From the NCBI GenBank assembly GCA_963834425.1, contig CAWIBR010000013.1, positions 1,426,001-1,490,000 of the forward strand: a stretch of DNA of 64,000 nt. Direction: 5' to 3'. Numbering within the stretch: the stretch's first letter is position 1; each line of letters starts with the position of its first letter. The stretch comes from CAVURS01 sp963834425. GTDB taxonomy: Bacteria > Actinomycetota > Actinomycetes > Actinomycetales > CAVURS01. The translations under genes were made by a program, and so were the position numbers. Shown one piece after another: positions 10,543-20,452 of the stretch. Below the pieces are notes generated by a model, which searched no databases, was not told where the DNA came from, and was given only the letters and a program-made list of their open reading frames with translations.

Positions 10543-10721
10543 CCACCGCGGATGGAGACGTGTCCGAAGTGGTCGGCGAGGACAGCTCGGCCGGACTCGC
10601 GGTCTTGCGTTTTGGAGGCCTTCGCTGCTCGCTGGTAGCCTGAGCGACTGCTGTCACCTGCGGGTGCCGGCTCGCACACCTCTCGCACGAACCCACCGAA
10701 CGAGTCCTGGAGTTCCCGGCT

Positions 10722-10982
10722 GTGGCCAACATCAAGTCCCAGATCAAGCGCAACGGCACCAACGCGCGTCGGCACGAGCGCAACAAGGCGGTCAAGAGCG
10801 AGCTCAAGACCTCGATCCGCGCCGTCCGCGAGGCCACCGAGTCCGGCGACGCCGCGGCCGCAGCGGCGGCCCTGCAGGTGGCCTCGCGCAAGCTCGACAA
10901 GGCCGTGAGCAAGGGCGTCATCCACAAGAACCAGGCCGCGAACCGCAAGTCGGCGCTGGCCAAGAAGGTCGCCACGCTCTGA
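10722..10982 (+). CDS. rpsT: 30S ribosomal protein bS20
   Basis: 86 residues, starting at GTG: VANIKSQIKRNGTNARRHER, and ending RKSALAKKVATL. Small helical Arg/Lys-rich protein that binds 16S rRNA early in 30S assembly. It stands alone on the plus strand opposite holA and is followed 20 bp later by a strong terminator hairpin. The rpsT-holA arrangement matches M. tuberculosis Rv2412-Rv2413c. Confidence 0.98.
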   Translation: MANIKSQIKRNGTNARRHERNKAVKSELKTSIRAVREATESGDAAAAAAALQVASRKLDKAVSKGVIHKNQAANRKSALAKKVATL

Positions 10983-11002
10983 CCGCACCGCATCACCTGA
11001 CG

Positions 11003-11034
11003 AACGGCGCCGCCCCTCGGGGTCGGCGCCGTTT
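11003..11034 (+). terminator. Rho-independent-like terminator of rpsT
   Basis: The 10-bp arm AACGGCGCCG and its complement CGGCGCCGTT enclose an 11-nt spacer that itself can pair (CCCC/GGGG); a short run TTT follows. It lies between the convergent rpsT and holA stops and may serve both. Confidence 0.75.
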
Positions 11035-11077
11035 CTCGTACCCCGCTTCCGTGCCTCCGTCTCTCGTAGCGCCCGAG

Positions 11078-12034
11078 CTAACGACCCCGGGAGCTCGCGA
11101 CCGTCACGACGGCTCGCTCCACGGCGTACTCCGGGTCTCGTCCGCCGCCCTTGACCGCAGCATCGGCCTCGGCGACCGCCATGATCGAGCGAGCCAGCCC
11201 GTCCGGCTCCCAGCCGGAGAGCTGCCGCCGCGCCTTGTCGACCTGCCACGGCGCCATGCCGAGCTCCTTGCCGACATCGGCCGAACGGCCGGTGCGCCCG
11301 GCGGCCGCGACCTTGGCCAGGGTGCGCAGGTTCGAGGCCAGCACCGCCACGATCGGCACCGGGTCGAGTCCGGTCGCGAGCGCGTGGCGAAGCAGGCCCA
11401 AGGCCTCCCCGGTGCGGCCGTTGACCGCGGCATCGGCCACCCGGAAGCCCGTCGCCTCGACCTTGCCCGAGTGGTAGAGCAGCACCGACTCGACCTCGAC
11501 CCGTCCCTCGGTGTCGGCGACCAGCTGCGAGCAGGCGCTGGCCAGCTCGCGCAGGTCACTGCCGACCGCCTCGACGAGCGCCCGGACCGCGTCCGGACTC
11601 ACCTGGCGTTTGGCCGAGCGGAACTCCCGGGTCACGAAGTCGGTCTTGTCGCGGTCGCTCTTGATGGCCGGGCACTCCACGACCTGGGCGCCGGCGGCAC
11701 GAGCAGCGTCCAGCACCTTCTTGGCCCGGGCCCCGCCGCGATGGCAGAGGACGAGGGTGACGTCGTCGGCCGGCTCGGCGAGATAGGCCAGGACGTCAGC
11801 GACCAGCGCCTCGCCCGCGTCGTCGAGCCCGTGCAGGATCACGGTGCGCGGCTCGGCGAACAGCGACGGGCTCACGTGCACGGCCAGCGACCCGGCGTCG
11901 TAGCCCGCTCCCTCCATCTCGATGATCTCGGTGCCGGGATGGGCCTGCCGGGACGCCGCCACCACCGCGCCGACGGCTCGCTCGACGAGCAGGTCCTCGG
12001 GGCCGACGACGAGCACGAGCGGGGTCAGGTCCAC
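11078..12034 (-). CDS. holA: DNA polymerase III delta subunit
   Basis: 318 residues. HolA is the clamp-loader subunit that opens the beta clamp. Recognisable features are the N-terminal LVLVVGPEDLLVERAV, the beta-binding helix region HVSPSLFAEPRTVIL, the central VECPAIKSDRDKTDFVTREF, and the C-terminal helical collar (GMAPWQVDKARRQLSGW). The length is normal for actinobacterial HolA. The GTG start at 12034 follows comEC by 39 bp, and the gene is in the conserved comEA-comEC-holA order. Confidence 0.95.
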   Translation of the reverse strand: MDLTPLVLVVGPEDLLVERAVGAVVAASRQAHPGTEIIEMEGAGYDAGSLAVHVSPSLFAEPRTVILHGLDDAGEALVADVLAYLAEPADDVTLVLCHRGGARAKKVLDAARAAGAQVVECPAIKSDRDKTDFVTREFRSAKRQVSPDAVRALVEAVGSDLRELASACSQLVADTEGRVEVESVLLYHSGKVEATGFRVADAAVNGRTGEALGLLRHALATGLDPVPIVAVLASNLRTLAKVAAAGRTGRSADVGKELGMAPWQVDKARRQLSGWEPDGLARSIMAVAEADAAVKGGGRDPEYAVERAVVTVASSRGR

Positions 12035-12073
12035 CGGGCCAGCCTGCCATGCGACGCCGTCAGCCGGACGCGC

Positions 12074-14503
12074 TCAGGGTCGGCGGCTCACTGCGGCCAG
12101 ATGCCCAGCCGAGGAGACCACCGCGATGTCACCGTCCTGGTCGGTACGCCGCACCACGGCACCGCTGGCCCGCAGCAGGGCGACCGTGCTCGGCGCCGGG
12201 TGCCCGTAGGGGTTCCCCGCGCCGACGCTGATCAGCGCGAGCGGAGCCGAAGCGTCGTGAACCAGGCCCGGGTCCTGCAGAGCCGAACCATGATGGGCGA
12301 CCTTGAGGACGTCGACGTGCGGTCCGCCGGGCACAGCGCCGCAGGGCAAGGTCGACCTGGCGGGCCGCAGGGGTCTCGACGTCACCGAGCAGCAGCAGGC
12401 GCAGGCCGTGCGCGCGCACCAGCAGGACGACGCTGTCGTTGTTGGGGACCGACCCCTCGTGGATCACGTAGAGCGGCCACAGCACCCGCCACTGCACGGC
12501 ACCGATCGATCCCACCTCGCCGACCTGGGCCGTCCGCACGATCAGGTGACGCTGCCGCACCCACGCTGCGACCCGAGACGCTTCGGCTGGCGGGTCGTCC
12601 AGCCCGTTCATCAGCAGCCCCCGGACCCGCCGGCCGCGCAGCACCCCGGGCACGCCCTCGACGTGGTCGGCAGTGGTCGTGGGTAAGGACCAGCAGGTCG
12701 ACCACGGTGATCTGCAGCCGGCGTAGACAGCCATCCATCAGCGCTGGGTCTGGCCCGGTGTCGACGACGATCGCGTGGTGTGGCGCCGTGTCGAGCACCA
12801 GGCCGTCGCCCTGCCCCACATCGCACATCACCATCACCCAACCCGCCGGCGGCCAGCCAGGGCTGGAGGTCGGCCACACGCCTGCGAGGAGCACGGGCGC
12901 GAACGCCGCCGCGCCCCAGGGATGTCGGGCGCACGCCCGAGCGACCGGCGCCGCGCAGAGGATGGCCATGGCGGTGAGCAAGGCAAGTGAGACCGCGCCT
13001 GCCGCGCCACCCGGCCACGGAAGAGCCGGCGCGCGCTGCGACAGTCGCGCCACCGCCGCGATCCCCTCGGCGGGCAGCACACCGCACCAGGCGATGGCGT
13101 GCGCCAGGCCCGCGGAGACCAGGGACGCAGCCGCTGCGAGGACCCCGGCGATCGTGGCCGGCGCAACCAACGGAGCCGCGGCCAGGTTGGCGGGGACCGA
13201 GACCAAAGAGACGGACCCTTGCAACAGGACAATCACCGGACCGCATGCGGCTTGGGCCGCCAGCGGAACGGCGATGGCCATGGCCAACGGACGTGGCAAC
13301 CACCTCGACAGGGCCTCGGCCCACGGGCGGGCGAAGAGCAGCAGCCCGAGCGTCGCCAGAGCCGACAGAGCGAAACCGTAGGACCGGGCCAGCCACGGGT
13401 CGACGACGAGCAACGCAATGATCGCGGCCGATAGGGCCGGGACTCCCTGTCGACCCCGAGCGGTGGCCAGGCCCACGAGACCGACCCCACCCATCACGGC
13501 GGCTCTCAGGACGCTGGGCTCGGGCCGCGCCACGATCACGAAGCCGATCAGGGTGAGCGCAGCCAGCGGCGGTCTGAACCGGCGTGGCAGCCCGAGTCGC
13601 TGGGCCAGGAAGAGGGCCGCGCCGACCACGATGGCGACGTTGCTGCCTGAGACCGCCACCAGGTGAGTCAGTCCCGAACTCCGCATCGCCTGCTCCAGCC
13701 CGGGATCCAGACCGGACGTGTCGCCGACGACCAAGCCGGGCAGCAGCCCCGCCCCATCGCTGGGCGTGCCGCCCACCGCGCTGCGGAGCCCGCTGCGCAG
13801 GCGACCCGCGGCCCGCTGCACCGGGCTCGGCGGGGCGCGCGTCACCGGCGGTCCCTTGCCGGTCAATGTCGCGACCACGTCATCGCCTGGCCGCGGCGGA
13901 CGCCAGCCGCCCCCGGACCTCGACCTCCTCGCCCCACTCCAACGTCAGCCAGCTCTGGGGCGCGAAAGCCAGCACGGGAGCGTTGACGTGCGACTCCGCG
14001 CCCCGCCCCACGACGTGACGCGCCTGGAGCGTCACGATCACCAGCGGCGTACGACGGGTGCCGGAGACCGGCAGCAGCCGCGGGTCGGAGGTGACCTCCG
14101 CCCGCAGGTCGACACTGGCCCCTTGGTGCGCCAAGTCGACGACCGGGCCCACCGTGCGCAGACCGCGCTGCAGCACCAGGGCGAGCAGGGCCAGGGCGGT
14201 CGCCGCCATCACGAGGGGCAACGCGCCACCTCGGCCGGAGCGGCGGCTGGAGAGCTGACGCGAGCCAGACCGACGAAGGAGCCAGACCACGCCGCCCAGC
14301 AGGAGCGCGACCAGACCCGTCACCGCCACCACCGGCGCGGCGAGGAGCAACGCCACCGCAGCCCACGCCGTCAACGCCGGCGCCAGCAACCGTAGGTCTG
14401 CTCTGCGCGAGCCCGGGCCGGCATCCGCTATCGAGTCCGTTGACGAGGTGGGTACCGAACCGGAACCGACGCTGCCGGCCCCGGCCCCTGCGCTCGCTGT
14501 CAC
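12074..14503 (-). CDS. comEC: ComEC/Rec2 competence DNA channel with metallo-beta-lactamase domain, three frameshifts
   Basis: Inner-membrane channel for uptake of single-stranded DNA. The pieces fit end to end: an N-terminal two-helix plus OB-like domain (14503-13880), the competence membrane domain (GLLPGLVVGDTSGLD, then MRSSGLTHLVAVSGSNVAIV) with many helices, and a C-terminal metallo-beta-lactamase domain (MVMCDVGQGDGLVLDTA). Frame breaks fall near 13880, 12672 and 12330. Deleting one base at 12672 turns LTHDHCRPR into LTHDHADHVEGVPG, restoring the HxHxDH metal motif; later VLKVAHHGS and a GNPYGHPAPS motif follow. The GTG start overlaps comEA by 4 nt. About 800 residues reconstructed, normal for the family. 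Confidence 0.92.
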
Positions 14504-15375
14504 AGGCTCGCGTGGGGGCGGATCTCGGCCATCAGCTTGTCGCCGATGCCGGACACCTCGTCGAGCTCGTCGATGCTGCTGAAGTGACCGTGCGCCGTAC
14601 GCCAGTCCAGGATCCGTTGGGCCAACACGGGACCGACTCCCGGCAGCGAGTCGAGGGCTGTCACGTCAGCGGTGTTGAGGTCGACCACGGCCGCCTCGCC
14701 CGATCCACCGGACGTTCCGCCCGGGCTCCCAGGGCCACCGCCGTTCACCGTCGACGAGCGACCCCGGGCGGCCACCACGACCTGCTCGCCGTCGGTGAGG
14801 AGCTGGGCCAGGTTGAGTCCGACGAGGTCGGACCCGGGCAACGCTCCACCAGCCGCCTTCAGCGCGTCCTGGACCCGCGACCCTGCGGGAAGTCGTGCGA
14901 CAAGGGGGCGACGCACCCGTCCGGCCACATCCACGACGACCACTGCGGGCGGACCCGTTGCCGCCGCCGCGGGAGAGCTCGACGAGGTCGGCGAGTCACC
15001 GGGACCGAGCGCGGGATCGGCGCTCGCGCTGGAGGTCGCCCCGGTGGCGGCGGCCGACGATGTCCCCGGGTCGCGTGTCGACCCGATCGGCACCGGCTTC
15101 GCCGCGGCCGAGGCCATGGCCAGCCGCAGTCCCAGGATCGCAGCGACCGCCAGCCCGACGATCAACAGTCCGCCGACCGCTCGCCGGCTGGGTGCCAGAC
15201 GAGCAACGCGCAACCCGACGGGGATCCGGTCGGCGAGGGCGGCCTGGGCCTGCTGCAACGAGACGCCGGCCCGTGCGATGAGTCGGCGGTGTCGGCCCGG
15301 CCCAGGATCCGGGCGGCCAGGATGACCAGGTCGGCCAGGATGGCGAAGACTTCGGGGAGCTGATGGAACCGGCAT
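14500..15375 (-). CDS. comEA: ComEA helix-hairpin-helix DNA-binding protein
   Basis: 291 residues as read. A membrane anchor (VGGLLIVGLAVAAILGLRLA) near residues 67-86 is followed by a Ser/Ala/Pro-rich linker, a SLBB-like domain (VVVDVAGRVRRPLVARLPAG), a Gly-rich spacer and a C-terminal (HhH)2 motif: VDLNTADVTALDSLPGVGPV and FSSIDELDEVSGIGDK. It binds double-stranded DNA outside the membrane and hands it to ComEC. The first ~35 residues look unnatural, while another frame just upstream reads FHQLPEVFAILADLVILAARILG, so one more indel near 15290 may hide the true N-terminus. Confidence 0.9.
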   Translation of the reverse strand: MPVPSAPRSLRHPGRPGHPGRPDPGPGRHRRLIARAGVSLQQAQAALADRIPVGLRVARLAPSRRAVGGLLIVGLAVAAILGLRLAMASAAAKPVPIGSTRDPGTSSAAATGATSSASADPALGPGDSPTSSSSPAAAATGPPAVVVVDVAGRVRRPLVARLPAGSRVQDALKAAGGALPGSDLVGLNLAQLLTDGEQVVVAARGRSSTVNGGGPGSPGGTSGGSGEAAVVDLNTADVTALDSLPGVGPVLAQRILDWRTAHGHFSSIDELDEVSGIGDKLMAEIRPHASL

Positions 15376-15844
15376 GGGCCGGGACGTTAGGCCGCAGGCC
15401 CCACCATCTCACTGGCGTCGCCTACGCCCTGTGGACGGTGGGACGACCGACGGTGCCTGTGGACGAACCGACATCGTGGACAGACGCAGACCGCCGCCGC
15501 CCGAGGTGGGCGGCGGCGGTCTGGGGACAGCAGGTTCGCTCAGCGAATCCGCTCGCGAGTGACGGTACGGATCCGCTCGAAACGCTGTGCAGCCGACATG
15601 TGAAAGCCCTTTCCCTGAAGGCGGAGCGCTCACCCGCTCCGTGTCCGGACAGTGTGTCGTCCGAACGGGTGATGGCACAACCCGAAATGACTAGTCATTT
15701 CACGGAGTGAGACCAATCCACGACAGTTTCACCCGCTATGGCCGAGCGTTTTCTCACAGAGGGTGAACTGACTAGACACACAGGGTGCCGGGCTGGTCAC
15801 CGCGCACCCACCCGTGATCGGCCAGGAATTGGTACCGATGTGGC
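15376..15844. other. Gene-free region upstream of comEA
   Basis: 469 bp between the comEA start and the degV stop. No open frame here has codon usage or family similarity I recognise. It holds a 10-bp palindrome TGTCCGGACA, the 18-bp palindrome listed separately, and a partial copy of its core, TGACTAGACA, at 15769-15778. It is less GC-rich than its surroundings. It presumably contains the comEA-comEC-holA promoter. Confidence 0.6.
15684..15701. promoter_or_regulatory. 18-bp perfect palindrome
   Basis: GAAATGACTAGTCATTTC reads identically on both strands. A related core (TGACTAGACA) recurs about 80 bp away at 15769-15778. It is 309 bp upstream of comEA and 143 bp past the degV stop. It looks like the site of a dimeric DNA-binding protein; no candidate regulator is encoded next to it. 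Confidence 0.55.
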
Positions 15845-16687
15845 TCAGGGGGCAGGTGCGACCACGATGGCCAACATCCCCGGCCCGACGTGCGCTCCCA
15901 CCACGGCGCCCACCTCGCAGACGGCGAGCCGGCGCACCTCGGGCAGCTGCGCGCGCAGGTGCTCGGCCATGCTCGCAGCCCGGTCAGCGGCATCCAGATG
16001 GTGCACGGCCAGGTCCACCGGCCGTCCGGCCGGTGTCAGCGCGATCGCGATCTCCTGGAGCCGGGCGATCCCGCGGGTCGAGGTGCGCACGTTTTCCAAC
16101 GGCACGATCCGGCCGTCGTCGAGGCGCAGTAGCGGCTTGATGGCCAGGGCCGAACCCACCAGCGCACCGGCCGACCCGATCCGACCTCCTCGCCGCAGGT
16201 ACTCCAACGTGTCGACGTAGAACAACGCAGTGGAGTTGGCCGACCGCGCCCGAGCGGCGTGACCCGCCTCCGCGGCACCGGCCCCGGCGGCGAGGGCGTC
16301 TCCGGCCGAGATGACGGCGTAGCCCAGCCCCATGCCGAGCGACCGCGAGTCGACAACCTCCACCGGGATCGCCGCCTGCGCGCCGGCCAGCCGGGCCGAG
16401 CTGACGGTCCCTGACATCTCACCGGAGAGATGCACCGACACCACCGCGTCGTAGCCCTGACGGTGCAAAGCGTCGTACGTCGCGGCGAACGCGCCGGGTG
16501 AGGGCCGTGACGTCGTGACCGGTGTCCGGTCACGCAAGGCTCGAGCCACCTGCGCCGACTCGATCTCGTTCTCGTCAAAGGCCTTTCCGGCCAGCAGGAC
16601 CTGGAGCGGCACCACCGTGACGGCGTACTGCTCGATCAATTCGGCCGGCAGGTAGGCCGTCGAGTCGGTGACGAGCGCGACCGGCAT
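15845..16687 (-). CDS. DegV family fatty-acid-binding protein
   Basis: 280 residues. DegV/FakB proteins bind a fatty acid; in Firmicutes FakB presents it to the FakA kinase. Motifs: VALVTDSTAYLPAELIEQY at the start, VTTSRPSPGAFAATYDAL, then VSVHLSGEMSGTVSSARLA and YVDTLEYLRRGGRIG, ending IKPLLRLDDGRIVPLENVRT. No FakA gene is visible nearby, so the lipid partner is undefined. It begins 6 bp after the leuS stop and is likely co-transcribed with it. The M. tuberculosis counterpart in this position is Rv2417c. Confidence 0.95.
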   Translation of the reverse strand: MPVALVTDSTAYLPAELIEQYAVTVVPLQVLLAGKAFDENEIESAQVARALRDRTPVTTSRPSPGAFAATYDALHRQGYDAVVSVHLSGEMSGTVSSARLAGAQAAIPVEVVDSRSLGMGLGYAVISAGDALAAGAGAAEAGHAARARSANSTALFYVDTLEYLRRGGRIGSAGALVGSALAIKPLLRLDDGRIVPLENVRTSTRGIARLQEIAIALTPAGRPVDLAVHHLDAADRAASMAEHLRAQLPEVRRLAVCEVGAVVGAHVGPGMLAIVVAPAP

Positions 16688-16693
16688 GACGGC

Positions 16694-19177
16694 TCACGCA
16701 GGGACGATGTTGACCAGGCGTGGGGCTCGGACAATGACCGTGCGAACATCGCGCCCAGCCAAGGCCTGCTTCACCTTCTCACTCGCCAAAGCCCTGTCCC
16801 GCAACGCATCCTCGGCAATGTCGGGCGAGACATCGAACCGATCACGCACCTTGCCCCCGACCTGCACGACGCACGTCACCTCCGCCTCGACCAGCAGGCT
16901 CTCGTCAACGACCGGCCACCCGGCCCGGGCGACGGAGGGCTGATGACCAAGCTGGGCCCACATGTCCTCCGCGGTGTACGGCGCGACCAGACTGAGCAGG
17001 ATGGCCGTCACCTCGACCGCTTCACGGACGGCCGGATCGCTAGCTCCCGCACCGGAATCGACCACCTTGCGCGTGGAGTTGACCAGCTCCATCAAGCGCG
17101 CCACCACCACGTTGAACTTGTGACCCTCGATCAGCTGCCCGGCCTCGTGCACCGTGTGATGCGTCTGCTTGCGCAGCGCGGCGTCTCCCCCAGCCGGGTC
17201 GGAGCCGAGCGGCGCGGTGACCTCGCCGGCCAGCCGCCAGGCTCGGGCCAAGAACTTGCGGGCGCCGTCGGGCGAGACGTCGGCCCAGTCGATGTCGTCC
17301 TCGGGCGGACTGGCGAAGATCATCGTCAGGCGGACGGCGTCCACGCCGTAGGCGTCGATCTGCTCGCCGAGGTCGACGCCGTTGCCGAGCGTCTTGCTCA
17401 TCGCCTTGCCGTGGTTGATCACCTGCCCCTGGGTCAGCAGCCGGCTGAACGGTTCCACGGCCTCGATCAGGCCCAGGTCGTGCAGGACCTTGATGAAGAA
17501 GCGAGCGTAGAGCAGGTGCAGGATCGCGTGCTCGATGCCGCCGATGTACTGATCGACCGGCATCCATTTGGCGACCTCGGCCGGGTCGAACGGGCCGTCC
17601 TCGTAGTGGGGCGAGCAGTAGCGCAGGAAGTACCAGGACGAGTCGACGAAGGTGTCCATGGTGTCGGTGTCGCGCTTGGCCGGTCCGCCGCACTTCGGGC
17701 AGGTCGTGTTGACCCAGTCCTCGGCCGCGGCCAGCGGAGAGACGCCGCGCGGCTTCAGGTCCTGGCCCCGCAGGTCGGGCAGCAGCACGGGCAGCTGGTC
17801 ATCGGGGACCGGCACCTCGCCATCGACCTCGCAGTGGACGATCGGGATCGGGCAACCCCAGAACCGCTGGCGCGAGATCAGCCAGTCCCGCAAGCGGTAG
17901 GTCGTCGTGGCCGCCCCCAGGTCCTTGCTGGCCAACCAGTCGATGATCAACGCCTTGGCCTCGTCCCGGGCCATCCCGTCAAGGCTGACCTCGCCGTTCG
18001 AGGAGTTGATGGTCGGGCCGTCTCCCGTGTAGGCGTCACCCTCCCAATCCGCAGGCGGCGCAACGGTTCTCACGATGGGAAGGTCGAACGCCTGCGCGAA
18101 GTCCCAGTCCCGCTGGTCCTCGGCCGGCACGCCCATGATCGCGCCGTGGCCGTAGTCGGCCAGGACGTAGTCGGCGGCATAGACCGGCAGGCGCTCACCG
18201 TTCACCGGGTTGATGGCGTGACGCTGCAGGAAGACACCGGTCTTGGGCCGGTCGGTGGCCAGCCGCTCGATCTCGCTGGCCCGCGAGACCTCCTCTCGGT
18301 ACGCCGCGAAGTCGGCCTCGGCCGAGGTGCCAGCGGCCAGCTCGGCGGCCAGCTCGGAGTCGGCCGCGACCACGAAGAACGTCGCGCCGAACAGCGTGTC
18401 CGGTCGGGTCGTGTAGACCGTGACCGGTTGCTCGCGCCCCTCGACGACGAAGTGCACATCGGCGCCGGTGGAGCGGCCGATCCAGTTGCGCTGCATCAGC
18501 AGCACGCGGTCGGGCCAGCCGCCCTCGAGCAGCGACATGTCGTCGAGCAGGCGCTCGGCGTAGTCGGTGATCTTGAAGTACCACTGGGTCAGCGTCTTCT
18601 TGACGACGGCCGTGCCGCAGCGCTCGCAGTGCCCGTTGATGACCTGCTCGTTGGCCAGCACGGTCTGGTCCTTGGGGCACCAGTTGACCGGGGAGGCCTT
18701 GCGGTAGGCCAGGCCACGCTCGTAGAAGCGCGTGAACAGCCACTGCGTCCAGCGGTAGTACTCCGGGTCGGAGGTGTGCAGGCGGGTCGACCAGTCGACC
18801 GAGATGGCATAGCGCCGGTAGGACTCGGCCTGGGTCTCGATATTGGCGTAGGTCCAGTCCGCCGGGTGGGCGTCGCGCTTGATCGCGGCGTTCTCGGCGG
18901 GCAGGCCGAACGAGTCCCAGCCGATGGGGTGCAGGACGTTGTAGCCCCGCTGGAACCAGTAGCGCGCGAAGACATCGCCGATCGCATAGGCCTCGGCGTG
19001 ACCCATGTGGAGGTCGCCGGAGGGGTAGGCGAACATGTCGACGATGTAGCGCCGCTCTCGCGCGTCGTCGGAGTCGTCGGAGTCGTCGGAGGCCGCGGAG
19101 GCACGGAACGGATCGAGCTCGGCCCAGACCGGGCGCCAGCGTTCCTGCAGGATTCGGGGGTCGTAGGTCTCGCTCAT
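16694..19177 (-). CDS. leuS: Leucyl-tRNA synthetase
   Basis: Class I aminoacyl-tRNA synthetase, 827 residues from the ATG reading MSETYDPRILQERWRPVWAE, which fits actinobacterial LeuRS. An in-frame upstream start would add 22 unconserved residues. The HIGH motif is in MFAYPSGDLHMGHAEAY, the zinc-like CxxC pairs are CPKDQ..CERCG and CPKCGGPAKR, and the CP1 editing domain includes TTRPDTLFGATFFVV. The KMSKS position reads GKAMSKTLGNGVDL, a known variant in this group. The short stretch DDSDDSDD near residue 30 is a local insertion encoded by GTCGGAGTC-type repeats. Confidence 0.97.
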   Translation of the reverse strand: MSETYDPRILQERWRPVWAELDPFRASAASDDSDDSDDARERRYIVDMFAYPSGDLHMGHAEAYAIGDVFARYWFQRGYNVLHPIGWDSFGLPAENAAIKRDAHPADWTYANIETQAESYRRYAISVDWSTRLHTSDPEYYRWTQWLFTRFYERGLAYRKASPVNWCPKDQTVLANEQVINGHCERCGTAVVKKTLTQWYFKITDYAERLLDDMSLLEGGWPDRVLLMQRNWIGRSTGADVHFVVEGREQPVTVYTTRPDTLFGATFFVVAADSELAAELAAGTSAEADFAAYREEVSRASEIERLATDRPKTGVFLQRHAINPVNGERLPVYAADYVLADYGHGAIMGVPAEDQRDWDFAQAFDLPIVRTVAPPADWEGDAYTGDGPTINSSNGEVSLDGMARDEAKALIIDWLASKDLGAATTTYRLRDWLISRQRFWGCPIPIVHCEVDGEVPVPDDQLPVLLPDLRGQDLKPRGVSPLAAAEDWVNTTCPKCGGPAKRDTDTMDTFVDSSWYFLRYCSPHYEDGPFDPAEVAKWMPVDQYIGGIEHAILHLLYARFFIKVLHDLGLIEAVEPFSRLLTQGQVINHGKAMSKTLGNGVDLGEQIDAYGVDAVRLTMIFASPPEDDIDWADVSPDGARKFLARAWRLAGEVTAPLGSDPAGGDAALRKQTHHTVHEAGQLIEGHKFNVVVARLMELVNSTRKVVDSGAGASDPAVREAVEVTAILLSLVAPYTAEDMWAQLGHQPSVARAGWPVVDESLLVEAEVTCVVQVGGKVRDRFDVSPDIAEDALRDRALASEKVKQALAGRDVRTVIVRAPRLVNIVPA

Positions 19178-19258
19178 CAGATCGCGAATCCTATCGGGCC
19201 GCTCATCGACGGCTGGATGCGCCGATCGATCACCCGGACTCACCGGACTGACCAGGAC

Positions 19259-20396
19259 TCACCAGGACTGGGGTGCGGCTCCCGGTCGTTGCCGCTGGGC
19301 GGGTGGATCCTGGCTGCGATCCAGGCTGGCCGGACGGTACGGCGCCGCGGAAGCCTCCCGGCGCAATGCCCGGCGGAGCAGCATCTCGCGGTGGGCGCGC
19401 TCCAGCAGCGACTGGAGCGTGTCGTCGTCCCAGGGCTCCTTGACTGCTCGGCCGGCGCTGACCCGGCCCGGCCAGACCGAGGGCGACGCCGGCGGAGACT
19501 CGACGATCCCCGCCCGCACCCGCCGCTCGACCTCGAGCGCCGAGGGCCCCGACCCGGCCCCCACGACGACGAACTCGTCACCGCCCCAGCGGGCCACGAC
19601 ATCGCCGGCGCGCGTGGCGCCGATCAGAGAGTCGGCGACGCCGATCAGGACCTCGTCGCCGATCAGCCGGCCGAGCTCGTGGTTGACGGCGCCGAGCCCG
19701 TCGACGTCCAGGACGAGGCAGTGGACTGCGTCACCGTGGCGGCGGGCCGCCTCGATGACCTGGCCTCCGAGCAGGTTGAGGCCGGAGGTGTTCGCCACGC
19801 CCGTCAACGAGTCGCGCACCTCAGCGTCGGCGGCCCGCTCGCGGGCTTCGGCGACCTCCTGCAGCGAGGCGACCCGCCACTGGTTGAGGAGCATCGAGAA
19901 TGCGGTCGTCGCCAGGGTCACCATGGCCAGCTGCACGAACAGCGTCACGTTGTCGCCGCTGTTGTCTCGATTGACCGCGATGTACGTCGAGCCGCACCAC
20001 AGGACCCAGAGAGCCAGGACGGTGGCGAGGTACCAGCTCCGGGCCAGGACCAGCACGCCGGCCATGGCCACCGCGAGCATGACCCACGCGGCGTACTGCG
20101 GCTGACCGGTCTCGGCCAGCCCGGCAGCCCCGTTGATTCCTACGGACAAGGCGACAGCGGCCGCCACGAAGCGCGCGGAACCGGCGCCGATCATCCTGCC
20201 GTCGCACGGCGAGCGCGAGCAGCCCGAGGAGCACAGCCGTCACGGCGGCGAGCGCCGCAAGCACCGGCTTGGGTCGCCCGCTCAGGGTGATCAGGTCGAC
20301 CGCGGACCACACGGCGTCGAGCAGCGCGACCGCCGCACAGACGGTCGGCAGGATCGGCGCGACAGCATGGTCCAGCGCGTCTGGGTCGCGGTGCAC
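19259..20396 (-). CDS. Membrane-bound diguanylate cyclase (GGDEF), one frameshift
   Basis: Makes cyclic di-GMP from GTP. The reconstructed protein (about 378 residues) starts at GTG (VHRDPDALDHAVAPILP), has about six membrane helices, and after a frame break near 20195 continues MIGAGSARFVAAAVALSVG. A short coiled coil (VASLQEVAEARERAADAEV) leads into the GGDEF domain, with DSLTGVANTSGLN and the active-site WGGDEFVVVG. The inhibitory I-site RxxD is intact: RAGD lies five residues before GGDEF, so product inhibition is expected. No sensory domain other than the helices is seen. Divergent from the small membrane protein gene at 20453. Confidence 0.88.
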
Positions 20397-20452
20397 ACCC
20401 TCCTATCGGCCCCCCGCGCCCGTGAGTTGAGGGCTCCCGGCATGATCACCCG

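Noticed and set aside
15363..15710. 115-codon plus-strand frame in the comEA upstream gap
   Set aside because: Low-quality composition, no Shine-Dalgarno, no recognisable motif, and it would overlap the comEA start region.
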